Counted from the stretch's first letter, positions 25,641 through 38,945 are shown. The stretch is DNA of 64,000 nucleotides from Straminergon stramineum (GCA_963920665.1 OY987266.1:14017001-14081000); one strand, 5' to 3'. The notes: generated by a model from the sequence alone, not told the origin. Translations and numbers: made by a program.

Positions 25641-26450
25641 GTAATAACCAAGAGCCTACTACTAAAGTAACCCACTCACTCCGTCCGTCCTCCTGCAGTG
25701 GATAACTGCCATTCCTCCTCCTACAGTAAGCTTAGCTTCCGTAAATTAGTTCCGTTCCTTCCTCCTGCGCAAGGACAGATCCTCCTGGAATTGAAAGATC
25801 CCCGAAGATTTTGTGACCTCCAGTCCAGTCCAGTCCCGTCCCAGTTCTAAATTTAGTTCACTGGAAACCAAGAGAGATTCCTTTCACGTGAATACTACGC
25901 AGCAGTGAGTTAGCATGTACAGTAACTTACAGGAGTGGAGAGCGCGGAGTCGTGGAATGATTCCTGCTGCTGGCCAGCAATTGAATCAGACTCTTCAGTT
26001 CCTCTCGATCTCAAAGTAACTTAGTAGTCAGGGAGCAGTACAGTACAAATGCAGATCCTCTCATTGCTACAGGAGTGACAGAAGTGTAGTGTAGTGAACT
26101 GATTAGCATCTGGGATGGGAAGGAATCTTTCAAAGGATGGCGGAAAGCAAAATGGCTAATGATTTGCGGGACCAGGCCACCACGGACTCACGGAGCTCGC
26201 CTCGGGCTGCTCAAGGCAAATCTCAAGTATTTCTAGCTTCGCTTCGCTTCAAAGGGGATGGCAACTTGCGCTTGCTACCGCTTATTAAGAAGTTATGTGC
26301 AAGGGAGGGAATGCTGGAGGGAGATTATCCGATCTTTAAGTTAAATGGACCAGGCCGGGCAGGGCAGGAAATCAGGAAGCGGAAGCGCTGGTCAGTGTAC
26401 CTTTCCTATGAAAGGTTTATACAAAAATTTGGGCATCAGTGTTGAATTGA
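25641..26450. other. GC-richer island, possible gene or promoter remnant
   Basis: Base composition changes sharply here (CCTCCTGCAGTGG, CAGTCCAGTCC repeats), unlike the flanking AT-rich DNA. A 102-codon plus-strand frame (26,137-26,445) starts with ATG but matches no family I know. It could be a 5' exon, a UTR or a captured gene fragment. Confidence 0.3.
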
Positions 26451-29400
26451 AGGGTTGTCAAATCAAGAGTCCTTCAAGGTGTGTTCCAAGCACAATGTTT
26501 TGAGTTAGTGCAAGGCAATATATTTACTCCTCTGTACATTATATCAATTCTCACAAAAACACACTTGTGGTGACATAAATTTTCTAGGTGTCACTAATAT
26601 TCCTCCTTCACTAAGACGACAAACTAGGATACTTTGTCAAGTGGTGCTTTGTCTCACTTTAAATATCAAAGATTCTAACTAGACCAATTCATGGCTTCAA
26701 TTTCCTTTCTACACAAATATATCCTCATTAGTACTTCCAAGGTTCATTATTAATACTCGGTTTGTTCACTTTACACCAAATTTTGTTCTAAAAAGCAACA
26801 CTCACATGCAACGTTTGGTGGACTAGAGTGGCAAGTTGACCTAACCAACCCTAAGAGCGGACTTCTATATACAAAAATAGACCAAACTTTGTAGAAAAGA
26901 CAAAAGATTTTATAGGATTGTACATGGAAGTGCACAATATTTGCAAAAAGAGAATTGAAATCATTGGTTAGCAAAATTATATGAGGAGAGGGTTATAAAA
27001 AGTAGGGGAGGTAACTTTTGACTTTTAGAAAAGTAATTTTAACATTAGACTAGAATGTTCCATTGAACAATATTCCTACTTATGTAGTTGTGTTTTAGAA
27101 AATGGAAAAATGGTTTTCCTGATTCCAACATTGCATGTCCTTAATCCCACCTTAGATCTTTGACCTTGATACCCCCCCTATTGTTGGTTGTTGACATACC
27201 ATGGTAGCCAATTTTCAACCCCGCTCCAATACTTACTTAGATATCCTTCCTAGTACTTGTCAAAATACCCACCCTACATTTTCTGCTTTCTTTTTTTGCT
27301 ATATTGTTCACTACATCGATTCTCCACATTTGACTCCACATCGATTCTCCACATCTCATTCTCTAATTGAAGAAGGGATGTCATAGTTTCTTCACCTGCT
27401 AATGCTTCCCATTGGTTCCTACTACTTCTCATTCTCCACAGAATTTTTTGATGTGAATAAACTGTGACTACCCCCAATAGAAATGAGATAAATTAATACC
27501 AGTGATGACTTTGGATGAGGTGGTGCTGAGGAAGATACATGTGCTTATGGTGGATTTACAATTTACAAGGAGGGCATTTGCTGAAAGATGCCCAGTACGG
27601 TCCTAACAATGCTAGATATGTTAGGTTAACAATCCATTGGTGTTCTTGGGTTTGGGGTTACAGGTGGACTGAGTGTACTTTTTTATTCATCGAAGTTTGT
27701 GGGACTTGGGGATGCTTGAATGCTTCTTCTTGACAGCAAATTAAAGCCTATTCCAATGGCATGTGAACATAAGATTGCGCCATTGTGGTGACGTGAGGCA
27801 TGTTCATTCTTTTGATGACTTTCAAGTTTTGCTTCCAGATAAGATGGAAGTCACAGGACCATGATGTTTAGAAGCAGAGGAATTAAAGTAGGTTGGGTGG
27901 CTCACAATACAGCTCACAACAGAGTGTGGACAGGGGTGCCAGTAGCATAGGCAAGTCCAAGTTTGTCACCTTAGGAAATCATAGACACTTATTATTTCTT
28001 TACCTCAAGATTGGTCGAATTTCAAAATTTAGATTTCATATTTGAATTCAGATGTCCTGAAATGAGGTACATCAGGAACTTCAAGGCATGTGAACATGGT
28101 GCCACGATGCTGCATTGAAATGCAATTATGTTAATTTGGTGCCAACCTCCATACCAACCTAGCATGGATAAAATGACACTAAAATGACCTGTATGCAGCC
28201 TTTGGTGTCAAAATGACACCAAAACAATCTGGCCCAACTTTTCTGATGTAACTGGATGGGGTATGCACTAGTAAGTGCCCTCATTTCCTTCATGTCAGGA
28301 GCTTGAATCAGTATCAATTCTGAATTAATATGGAATCTTTTCAATATTCACTTGTTTATTTCATCTGGCATTGGTAACTGACTGAAATGTAGTTGTTGGA
28401 ATCTCCACCACTTTTGTAGATGGTACACTAAGCTTATTCCCCAAAGATGCAGTTGAACAACCAAATTCAAGCAACACACAAACTTGTTCTCCTCTGGTCT
28501 TGGAGGTGAGTTTCTGCAAGTTTCAAGGCAGTGTACTGGGTAAGACGACCACTTGCATAGATGGCGTTCCAATGCAGCAATGGCACATTATACTGTAAAG
28601 AGTCATCTGATACATCAACAAATCACTTTGTCTTTTCTCTTTCTGTTCCAAAAATTGGGACTTTTAGGGTGTTCAATTCAAAGCCAACTTCTGTGAATAA
28701 GTGAGATTTTACAATATGTGCATAATTGGACCTAACATGCTCATATTTGTTACAATGGGCATGATCCAGAGTGCCAATATTGTGTGATGTCTGATGAGTG
28801 TCCAGAGGTTTAAGAACAAGTACTGATATAAATAGATCCGAGGTCAAGTTAGGGCAACTAAAACTGCTCCAATTTCAAGGAAAACAGCCATTTTCCAAAG
28901 TATGAGGATCAGCCTGTTTATGTCTGTCTATTGCTTCAACATGCTTAGAATGCAGCCTTTGTGAACATCCAAAAAATCATGCCAGGCAAAGGCTATGGCT
29001 GGCAATAACAATGAAACACACATTCTAGAGTACCATATATTAATTGATCCCTTGGAATAGGAGAACATCTTCAATCTTAATCACCCTTCCAACTTCTATA
29101 TCTTTGCTTGTCTTGAATCATTTTCATTAGAGCTGAACAACTCTTGAAAGCTTCACTCTTCTATCTGTAGTATGCAGGTACACAAAGTTTTTTTTCTAAT
29201 AGCATACCACTGATCTGGAAATCTATGACGGACCACCCATATTCTGAATCTTTGTTTTAGATTTTGGAGGAAGTTGCAGGCATATGATATTTTTTCTTTT
29301 TTGGCAGATTTGGTTCTCAGAAACATTCAGTACCCAAAAGCTGATTCATCCATATGTCAGAAAGTCCCAATATTCAAAGTCTTTGTAACATACTGGAGTG

Positions 29401-31811
29401 TCTGCTCCATTGTAATTTTGAGGTTTTATGGACCACCCTGGAAAATATTGCTCTTTGTGCACATTCATGCTTGGGAAGGTTCAATTCAATGTCCTACCAT
29501 GGCACAAATCTTGACTACTTTCACAGGCCATCTTTGCTCTATTTTGTGAGCTTTTCAGTCTCCAAAAATATGATCTATCAATTGGGAGAAGAGTTTAATC
29601 TCTAACAATATGTTCTGTTGTTCAATGTTCAGTGTGTTTTTGCAAAGGTCTCACAATTTTGGGGAGTTGAAATGCCCTTCTACAGGATGGAATTGTGATC
29701 AATATTCACACTTTGCACCTCTTTGGAATAAGGACCTAAAATACTTAGATGGTGGACAACAGATTATGAGTTAGATTTTATTGTATTGCCATATTGAGGA
29801 TGGCAAACACTTTTGGCAAACAGATGTCGCATTTACTTTTAAATTCAATCCTTCTTGTTTGGAGAGACTGACCAATGTTTGAGAGCAAAGCAACCAAAAG
29901 GTAAAGGAGTACCTCGTTTTAAACATACAACAATAAAGTGATGTGTATACAGAGATTGAGATGCTATCCGAATGCCAACAATTTGTTGAATATTTTGGCA
30001 GAAGCTCTACGAAAGGCGACTTGCAAGTTCATGACTACAAAGATACCGTTGATTTAGGTGGAACTGTGGAACCAAATGAATGGTCCTGAGAATGAATTTC
30101 ATGTAAGGGCATCATCACCAAGATTGCAAAAGAAGGCAAGTTTTTGGCTTGAAATGGAGCAGGGGACATCCACTTTCCAGGCTACCGAAGTGAATAGCCC
30201 CACTCTACTCATGGCCTCTCAAGAGGCCACCTGCAAGGTCAAAATGCTCTTAAGAATTCAAAAAACAAGGTGAAAATATTGGATGTGAAAATCCCGCTAT
30301 GTCTATCACTGTAACCAAATGAAATTAGAGTCGCATGCAGATTTCTTTGCTTGGATCCCAGCTTTCAAAATGTGGTCACTGGACTCCGTGTGATGAAGTT
30401 CCCCCATTCAGTGAAGCTTAATCTTCTATTCTCGATGTATTGTACTTCACCTAATCAGTGTACATTCTTGCCTAATCTGGTTAAGTAATCTCACTGTCTG
30501 AATTCCATTTACTTATGAATTGGACCCAACTCAAATTTAACATGAAACTTAACATTAGCACAAAATTCTCCTGAGAATGGCTAATTGTCATTTAAGCACA
30601 GCACAACATCAACATTTTTACAGGGAATCAGAACTAAGGATGAATGGCAAATTCAGTACCAGTCAGTAATGTGTGTTTGACCTTTAAGAGATACAAGAAT
30701 ATTGTGTCTGGATTGACTGAGGCTCTTGTTACTAAAGACTCAATTGAGTATCACTTAACTTATTCAAAATTGCACCACTAGCTAGAAAGAGCTTCACATG
30801 CTGTCTGCAATTTCAGCAGCACTGTGAAGTAATGCAGAACTCAACCTTGCCTGCTATGCAATGCTGTGTTTCATGTGGTTTGCACATAATCAAACAAATT
30901 TCTCAGCAAAGAATTTGCAAATGGAACTCCACATTTGTGCAGACCAACATCATGAATTTGGTCCCCAACTATGGAAGTACCACAGGAGGTGAAAAAGTCA
31001 CTAAGTCCTCCAAATCAAGGAAAGCAGTTTCTTCTTTATCTCATGTTGTTTTGCAAGTCCCACTCAAGGCTTGCAAACACACCATGTTTTTCAAGCCGGT
31101 GCTTGTTTTCAAGATGCCATCACAAACAAGTCATCCAATTTTGGGGTCTGCTAGGGAAGGTTTTGCAAGCTAGACTAAAAGGTCATCCATTTTGCAAGCC
31201 CAGTGGACATGATCTAAGGAAGTAGGTGAGCGTAGACCCCCTATACTAGTAGAAACATGGGACAAGGGAATGACTTGAAAGAATACCTACAATTGGTCTA
31301 ACTTGTCATGTGGATCTTCTTGTGGGTCATTTCTATGATCTGCACTCACCAATTTCCCACTTTTCTATAACAATCTAATACAAAGTTAGGAGATCCTATT
31401 TGTACTACAATTCAAAGGCCACCCTATTTCCCTATTTGTAATACTTTGAATGAGTAGTGTACATTTCAAATTTTCAAAAGTACTCTAATGATATATAGTA
31501 GATACAAATGACACCAACATTCCCATGGCATAAAATAATATGGTCTCTAACCTTATGTGCAAACAACAACTATGAAAAACTTGTAATACAAACAACTTTT
31601 CCATTTTCATACTCCATCAACCTGAAGTATAGAAAGAACCCTACCATCAATCAAAATCAAGCCTTGTCATTTTGAGGTATATAATAACTTGATGATAACG
31701 TATTATTGGCTGTATGGTTGCCTTCCATTCACCTTGAAAGTACAATACAATCAATTTGTATCAAACAAAACCATATTGAATTTCATATTATGTCTTGTTC
31801 AATCATCCTAA
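26451..31811. other. Long intergenic stretch, nothing recognised
   Basis: Many short frames (for example 28,348-28,572 minus, 30,058-30,273 plus, 30,832-31,173 plus) show no catalytic motif, zinc finger or repeat protein. No terminal repeats of a large element were found. Confidence 0.4.
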
Positions 31812-32009
31812 GAGCATCGATCTTTAGTCAACTAGTATAGTAGCACTTTGAATGTATTTCTAATTTTTTGAATGGATGTAAATAGAACTTGAAATTTTGA
31901 ATAATTCGAAGTACATCCAATGATACAAATTTCAAGTTCTAATTACATACCATTTGAAAGTTAGAAATACATTTGGAGGGCCAATATACCAGTTAGATTG
32001 AAGATGCTC
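31812..32009. mobile_element. Tourist-like MITE, short copy
   Basis: Ends GAGCATCG and AGATGCTC with TAA on the left and TTA on the right. The inner arms (TGTATTTCTAA, AACTTGAAATTT and complements) match the Tourist-like element at 19,301-20,013. Length 198 bp. Confidence 0.7.
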
Positions 32010-32219
32010 TTATGTCTTATGAGGGATCTAAAATCAAATGTACATTTGAATTTGCAACATTCCAAACTATTCAATGGGATATTTTTCACTTTCTTTCTCA
32101 TGCAAACTTCAAGTTGCATGAACATGTGATCAACTTTCAACGTCCATATGTCTCATTGACTTATTCTATATCTCCAATGTTTGAATTGATAAAAAAATTG
32201 TAATTTATAAGATTTCAAA

Positions 32220-32248
32220 CTCATTGGAAGATATTTGAGGGTATGAAG
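32220..32248. repeat. Left fragment of a MITE split by the giant hAT element
   Basis: CTCATTGGAAGATATTTGAGG plus the target site. It aligns with the left end of the intact MITE at 19,515 (CTCATTGGGGGGGATTTGAGG). The other part of this MITE lies 21.9 kb away at 54,148-54,511. Confidence 0.7.
32241..32248. repeat. Left 8-bp target site duplication of the giant hAT element
   Basis: GTATGAAG, identical and in the same orientation as 54,140-54,147. Eight base pairs is the hAT superfamily signature. Confidence 0.85.
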
Positions 32249-32268
32249 CATGGTTGTTCCGGCGGACA
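32249..32268 (+). repeat. Left terminal inverted repeat of the giant hAT element
   Basis: CATGGTTGTTCCGGCGGACA. It starts CA-x-GG, as hAT ends do. Subterminal ACAACTCGAC follows at 32,274-32,283 and CCCTGCCCG at 32,368-32,376; both also occur near the right end. Confidence 0.8.
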
Positions 32269-32432
32269 GTTCCACAACTCGACGAACACGACGTCCAACA
32301 CGTCAAGTAGACCCTCTTGTCCGTCTAATAGAGTCAAACTTACCTTTGACTTTTAAAAAAATTTTTACCCTGCCCGTGAGGCCACCTGGATGCCATGTGG
32401 CAAACACGTGTCTTCCACGTAGCATTCTAAAG

Positions 32433-32520
32433 GGGCGCATGCGGGTGTGGGCGACCTCGGGTTTGGGCGACCACGGGTAGGGCGACTTCGGGTTCAGGCT
32501 GGTGGGCGACCGTGGGTGTC
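32433..32520 (-). repeat. Minisatellite array, left end, facing outward
   Basis: Units of GGGCGACNNCGGGT (ACCCGNNGTCGCCC on the minus strand). It points toward the left terminus and has no gene in front of it. Confidence 0.8.
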
Positions 32521-32573
32521 GAGTACGTGGCAAGCTGCGTAGCAAAGACACGAAGTGAGAATCCAAAGAGAAG

Positions 32574-32895
32574 TAACGCCCCACAATTACCCGTGGTCGC
32601 CCCCAAAGACCCGCAATCGCCTCCCAAGGGACCCACACGCGCCCCAAAGACCTGCAGTCGCCCCCCAAAGGACCTACACACGCCCCCGTAACCGCAGTCG
32701 CCCCCCAAAAGACCCGCACGCGCCCTTGTACCCGAGGTCGCCCCTCCCAGGACCCGCACGCGCCCCTGGACCCGCAGTCGCCTCCTCGAACCCGAATGCG
32801 CCCTACCAGACCCGTAGTCGCTCCCCGAGATCCATGTGCGCCCCCTGGAGACCGCGGGTTCAACCGGTGGTCGCCCACCCGCACGCGCCCCATGA
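32574..32895 (+). repeat. Minisatellite array upstream of gene A
   Basis: About fifteen units of roughly 20 bp. ACCCGCAGTCGCCC alternates with ACCCGCACGCGCCC, separated by short variable A/G-rich spacers. It ends about 30 bp before a TATA-like box. Long frames read across it on both strands are artefacts of the repeat. Confidence 0.9.
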
Positions 32896-32922
32896 CCAAC
32901 TCTCACCCGTGCTCGCCCCACC

Positions 32923-32970
32923 TATTTATCCACTCGCCCAAGACCTTTTGGGCACCTTTCATTGAGGCTT
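32923..32970 (+). promoter_or_regulatory. Putative core promoter of gene A
   Basis: TATTTAT at 32,923-32,929, then TTTCATTGAGGC at 32,957. The TTTCAYY start-like motif recurs at a similar place in the other element genes. Confidence 0.45.
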
Positions 32971-33114
32971 CTTGTCTTGTATCCTTTAGTGGCTACATGC
33001 GTGAACCTTGACTATTTACTATTTATTACATTCATCCACCCTTCTTACCTTAGTAGTTGTGGACCACCTAAACTCCAAAAAGAGTTTTTTGAGCCTTGGA
33101 CACGACAATCATTG

Positions 33115-35605
33115 ATGGCCACTGGAGTTAACAATGCCAGGGCATTGCCTATCTCCGTTGCTGCACAGACCGCCGGGGCATTACGGAAGGCTGCCAAAGA
33201 CAAACATCGCAAGCGTAGGGGCACTATTCATCGGAAGCAATTGCACGTGCTCAATAGTGAAGCCCACCTTGCTTTTAAAGGTTGGAATGAAGAACTAGAG
33301 CCTTGGACAATACAAACCTGTGAAGACTACATCGAGTGGTGCCACATCGGCAAGTTCTTTCCTTTATGGCGTCATCATTATAATCGGCACACCAATAAGG
33401 CCAACTTGAAGTACTGTGAGAATCTAGCATTCCTTCAAAGATGCATTGAATTGTGGCAAGTCCTCTACAAAACCGCCTTTGTAGATAGGAACGAGGTCCC
33501 CCTCTCCCTTGCTAGAGGAGCATATGCTGAGGTCGCTCTAAACAAAGAGGTTGATTGGAGCACAATCAAGGGAAGTACGTATGTCACTCGTCCATAGAAT
33601 GGTTTCATCCCAAAAGGAGTTTCAGCTTTTCCTGAGGGGGGATTCGGTCCTATTCGAAGTGCATACAAAACGCAAACCCCTACCACTGAAGTTGACACTG
33701 AGGAGTCTGAAGAAGATGATGACTCTAATGGTACGCGCGTCCATAGGGTCATACGAATCGTGGAGCAATCTGTTTGCCCCAATGAGGTTCAAAATGAAGT
33801 TGTAGAAGGACCCGCGACATCGACGGGACAACGACCAAGGCAACCATCTAGAGTACGGCGTTCAACAACACGAGTGGGACCCGCATCGATTCCAACTATA
33901 GTTCCTAACCCATCACTGCCAACACAGCGCACAAATGACGTCTTCGACTTTGGGCCCGATGAGGACACGGCTATGGAAGAAACTAACCGTGTTCCCATTT
34001 CTCCATCAACAATGGGCTCAAGCCATGACATTATGACTTTGGCAAAAGCTCTGGACCTCCTCAAGACCAAAGATGTTGAAATTTCTTCACTACAGAATGA
34101 AATGAGGAAATTGCGATGTGAGTGAACAAAAAAGTACACTCATCTCTCAACAAACTACAGAACTGCAACGCCTCCGTGAGAAAGACCCTGACACTTTCAC
34201 TTTGTCGGATATGGATGACGCCTTTGTTGAGCAGAACCTCCAAAATGTGGACAAGGTTGTGGGGGACCTTACCAACCATATCCTTCAGCGTTCTCCTCTT
34301 GCCAAGCGCACTAGACACTCCCCCATCATTCCAAATACACTTCCTACTATTGTCACAAGATATACTACCAATGACACAATTGACCTCAATGGGACCCAAG
34401 ACTCTCTTTCGTTTCCTGTGGTTCCATCAATTATTCAATTGGAGAAAGACCATGGACTTCAAGAAGAAAATAAGATGCTTCGAAGAAAGTTGGCTGAGTT
34501 GACTACCACATACTACCATTGGAAGGTCGCCTGCATTCTCTCCGTGGATAGATCCCAACAAGTTGCGAAGGAGCTAGAGAAAGTTTCTAGAAACTTTGTT
34601 GCAAATGCTCCTAAACGTGAGAATGGATTGATGTCATGGGCATTGTTGGAGGACATGTTTCCCAATAACATGTGCATGGTGGAATTGCCACAAAAGGAGG
34701 TCATAGATTGGAGCAAAAATGGTTGGGACCACGAAAACCAAATGTCTAGCCATATAGAAGAGAAGAAACGAATGCTATTGTGGCCCAAGCCTGCACCTTT
34801 TGTTTTGGACCATACCAAATGCCCCATATGTCTTGAACAATTTGGCCCCGAAGGGGGTTGGGCACTAGGATCTTGTGCACATGTATACCACCCCCAATGT
34901 CTCATCACACAATGCTTGATTAGACGACGTTGTGTGATTTGTTCAGCACCATTCCATGATCGCCTGTATACCATGTTCAACTTGACGACCTACATGCCTC
35001 CTTCTTTGGAACACACACGTGATACTACGGCTGACACAACCTTGTGGGGCCAAGATTTGGTTTGGAGTTGGCGAGAAGGACAACATGATCAAGAAAAAGG
35101 ACCTGCTAGCTCGCAATTGAATTGGGAAACAGACCCAGACGAAATTGCCAGAGTTGCACCAAGGCTCATGGGAAAGGGGCCACAAAACGAAGGGAGGAGG
35201 GCATTCTTCTTCCAATGCCTTGGTGGATATTGGGACAAGACCTCCTCAACCTTCAAGTGGGGTCCTCATCCACAACGACACTGTTGGAATTTAGAAGGAG
35301 AAAGGGTGGCTAATCAAGATGATAGTGCCTCCCTAGAAGACTTGACTAGTATGGCTTACCTAGACTCTACGTACGGACCATATTACCAAAGTCAAGCACT
35401 TGACTACTTGTTGGAAGCACATTCTCCGCAAACAACAAGGACCCTCCAAGCTCTACATGACTCCAACGTGTTGCAATCAATTTTGAAGGTAGACAGACCA
35501 GCTTCACGAACCCGTGCAAAGCGAAAGCTAGGGGTTGGGGAAGCATCGACCTACGAAGAAGGTGAAGGAAGTGGCTCTCAAAACAACCCAAATGTAATTG
35601 ACTAG
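33115..35605 (+). pseudogene. Gene A: WCHI-domain, coiled-coil and RING-finger protein (one stop, one frameshift)
   Basis: The frame starts at ATG 33,115. A basic N-terminus is followed by the unrecognised domain with WCHIGKFFPLWRH at residues 75-87 and AYAE...VDW at 137-148; both motifs are shared with genes B and C. TAG at 33,595-33,597 interrupts the frame, which then stays open to 34,125. Close to 34,110-34,125 the coiled coil continues one frame over (one extra base) and runs to 35,605. This last part has a RING-type finger, CPIC-x13-SCAH-x2-HPQC-x10-CVIC, at about 34,820-34,945. Reconstructed length is about 830 residues. RING fingers usually mark E3 ubiquitin ligases; whether this one is active is unknown. 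The neighbouring array and TATA-like box support a dedicated promoter. Paralogue C reads through the position of the TAG, so an intron there is unlikely. Confidence 0.75.
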
Positions 35606-36858
35606 ACATTCATAGGAATCATGCAATTTAGCCTTACCTCCCATCATAATAGATGACAAGTAAGGGTTAGGTTTTAGTTACACTATGTTTCTAGTTGTTT
35701 TGGCAAGTACGATGGAGTGGTTTAGGGTTTGCTTCTTTCATTCCACTTCTACGACTTCCTAGCATACCTATGTACGGCAATTCCATATGGCATTGATTTT
35801 GATTTAATACTACCTTTTTTTCCTCTCTACCAAAGCACCAATTTCTGAAATCATATCGAGAATGATCTTTTCGAGTTCTTCCAAAAATAGTTTGTATGAA
35901 TCAAATCAACAAAGCTCTTAAAGTTTAACTTTTCAAATTAATTTCACTTGCATTGAGAAGAAAACTAGGTCACTACTCACTAGAGTGGAGCATCATTGTC
36001 CAATTGGATATTTCCTTTCATATTCTTTAAAATCATGAGGTTCTAATTATAGGAAGCTTTTCCTCTAAGCTTTCAAGATACTTGGCCAAAGAAGGAATAA
36101 AAGGGGTTCAAATACAACATGCCCCTTTTCGTGGATGTTGACTTGTTGACTTCACATTACCATACCTTCAAATGGTTCACCCTGTCCTTGGAGGTCAAAA
36201 TTTTGATTCATGAAAAACATGAGTAGGCCAACATACATATAAAACCTACCTAATTCCTCAATATCCATTGTAATTTTCTTCAAATTACGCTAAAGCTAGA
36301 ATTCTAAAAAATCCTATATACAAGGAGGAACAATGCAGCAAATCACCCAAGACAAATAAGCTCAATAAATTTCCTCGATTAATATGGTATTTGGGGCATA
36401 ATTGGTTTTTCGTTCTCCACTATTCATATGAAAATCATTAATACAAGTTGTACTGTAGATTTCATAACGACATTCTCACAAAATAGTGAAAATACTATGT
36501 CAACTTTTACAGTCAAGAATCAAGAACTTCCCATCAATCCCATGTAACTATTCGATTGTAATTATGTGCAAGAATTCCATTCCATTCATCATACCATCAC
36601 CTTCTCCCAAAACATGAGAGAGACATATTCATCTATATAGAAAAGTTGTAAGATCCCAAAATGGTGTGGCATTTTCTCCCTTCCATGCACACCACTAGTG
36701 TGCCCACACCAATTTAACTATTCTAGTACACACATTGCTTCAAGACACCATATACATTGTTTTATCTCAAAACATTGCATTTCTTTATAACACCAGGATA
36801 GGCAAAATACAAAATAATCATGGTGAAAGTATTTATCCTCATTGTATTCCTAGGTATT
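35606..36858. other. Convergent spacer between genes A and B
   Basis: AT-rich, no coding sequence. It must hold both 3' ends. No repeats matching the arrays were seen. Confidence 0.5.
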
Positions 36859-38331
36859 TTATTTTGTGTTGAGGTAGTCCTTCAAAATGGGCTCTGGACC
36901 CATTTGTAGTAATTCTGCATCAGACTTCCCTATGCTAGCTCTATTCCACTTATACCAATCCGAAAAAAACCGACTTTCTGCCCTCAAAGCTTCCAACTCC
37001 GATACCATCAATGGTAATCTTTGCTCATGGAACTTCACCAACTTCTCAAGCGTTGTTACTTCTCCAGCAACACTACCATATGTTGAGGAAGAAGCCAAAA
37101 GCTCTACTTTTGGAACTTGCTGGACGGTAGCCTCGTAATATTCTTTTTTCTTCTCCATTATTTGAAGTTCTAGGCTTCGCCTTTCATTCTCTGCCTGCTG
37201 ACGTTTGCGGACAAGGGTTTCGAGTTTTGATTCCCATATCAAATAATGTTCCATTTTATGCACCTTCCCACTCTTCATCTCCTTCAAATAAAAATCGTGA
37301 TTTCTTTTGAAGGAATGGAAGCCCTTGTCATTCTCTTCGATGACGTTCGTTATGGCCTTCAACCGTTGCTTCAACACCTCTACGAAAGTGGGATTCATTT
37401 CTTGCTCCTTCAAAGTTTTCAATTGCTCGTTCTTTGCACGCAATGCTAATTTTGCACTTTCTATTTTGGCAAGCAACATTGCCTCTTCATTTTTTGAATC
37501 GCTTCCTCCACCACTCCCGTCACCCTCTCGCAAAACGGGGTCCACTCTCCTAGCCACCCCATCATCCATGCCTTCTTCATCCGTATCTTGTACTATGATG
37601 GGCTCTTGAGCTGATTGTCCACTTTGGTCGACTCCCACATCCACAGCCGGCCTAGATTCTTGTATGGCAACCTCCTCCTCATCGCTGTGGAAAGAATGTC
37701 CATCGTATTCATGGGTGTATAGATCAGAGCTAGAAGTCTCTGACCAAACCACGCTTTCATCGCGAACAAATGACTTCCCATGCTTTACCTTGGATAACAT
37801 CTTCTTTACATCCACAGGTTCATCTGGTGGTAAAATTTATGCAGTCTCTGGAATGATCGCAATAGGGACCTCCTTCAATGTTGACCAATCCACCTCCTTC
37901 TTCAACACATATTCTGCATACACCATTTTCACCAGAAAGAAACAGAAATTGTCGTTTCAGTAAGTTGAGTCCTCCAAATACAAGTGCTTCCACACCTCAC
38001 AACATCTAAGTATGAAGCCCTCGTCCTTCGAGTATGCAAGATTTACTTTGTTTTGCTTCAGATGTTCTTTGTGCCGACACAAGGGAAATAATTTGCTGAT
38101 GTGGCACCAATCCACGTATTTGCAAACGGTTTTGTAACTCCAAGGCTCAGGTTCATTTCTCCAACCTTTAAATGCCTTAATCTTTGGATGGATCAAAATG
38201 GCCACACGCTTCTTGTGAATTTTACCAGACCGTTTCCAACCCTTGTCGCGGATGAGCTTCATTACTTGTCGTGTAAGGTGTTTGATTGTGGCAGGCGTCA
38301 ATGGTGGGGGTTCATTCTCCATAGTGCTCAA
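36859..38331 (-). pseudogene. Gene B: WCHI-domain coiled-coil protein (two in-frame stops)
   Basis: The frame starts MSTMENEPPP at 38,331. WCHISKLFPLCRH is at residues 75-87. TGA at 37,957-37,959 falls where gene C has a Trp (IPWSEV), so TGG to TGA is likely. The same frame then reads MVYAEYVL...VDWSTLKE, clearly homologous to A and C. TAA follows at 37,837-37,839. From 37,815 to 36,859 the frame is open again: an acidic linker, then long heptad-rich coiled coil (residues about 290-420) and an aromatic patch FFSDWYKWN near the C-terminus. Total about 490 codons, close to gene C at 514. All parts are in one frame with no splice signals needed. Function unknown. Confidence 0.75.
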
Positions 38332-38576
38332 TCTATACGATCAATTCTACTCAGATACTATGCCAAATATACCAAGCCTAAAACCGTGGTTGTCCAAACT
38401 TAAATCTATTACCTTGTGGTAATTCACATTTACAAATACATCAACATGAGCATTTACAATCACAATCAAGTTTCAAACAATTTCGTGTGATTTACAATCA
38501 CTGGATGAAAGTGACATGAGGAGACATAGAATATCCTCCTCACAACACCCACCTCCCCTCTCAAGCCTACAATTAG

Positions 38577-38596
38577 CCACTTCCAGGTGGATAAAA
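38577..38596 (-). promoter_or_regulatory. Putative start-site motif of gene B
   Basis: On the coding strand TTTTATCCACCTGGAAGTGG, nearly identical to the motif before gene D and close to that before gene C. No clear TATA box lies just upstream. Confidence 0.45.
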
Positions 38597-38636
38597 GACA
38601 AGGCGCAAAAGGGAAAGATGGGAGACTGTGGGTTTA

Positions 38637-38945
38637 GGGTCTGATTTTGTACCCGCAGTCGCCTCAGGGCGAGCACGGGTCCAAGGGGGGGGGGGGGGGC
38701 ACGTGCGGGTCAGGAAGGCGACCGCGGGTCCAGGACCACCGCCACCGACCGCGGGTGATGGCGACTACGGGTCTAGGGGCGACTGCGGGTACGGTGGGGC
38801 GACAATGGGTCTGGTGCGACTGCGGGTGAAGGGAAACCAAACTGGGGGCGCATGCGGGTCTGGGCGACCGCGGGTTTGGTGCAACCACGACTGGGGGCGC
38901 GTGCAGGTCTGGGGCGACCGCGGGTCCCAAACCCCTGACCGCAAA
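38637..38945 (-). repeat. Minisatellite array upstream of gene B
   Basis: Units of GGGCGACYGCGGGT on the plus strand, so ACCCGC(A/G)GTCGCCC lies on the coding strand of gene B. It includes a 15-G run at 38,685-38,699 that could form a quadruplex. Confidence 0.9.

Noticed and set aside
28348..28572. Minus-strand frame as a retroelement fragment
   Set aside because: No recognisable reverse transcriptase, RNase H or integrase residues.
32303..32965. Long overlapping open frames on both strands (up to about 198 codons)
   Set aside because: They read straight through the minisatellite array; Arg/Gly/Pro-rich translations repeat with the DNA unit.
33598..33760. An intron between the first two parts of gene A (GTACGTATG near 33,577 looks like a donor)
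   Set aside because: Paralogue C is colinear and coding through this position, and the frame is unchanged after the TAG.
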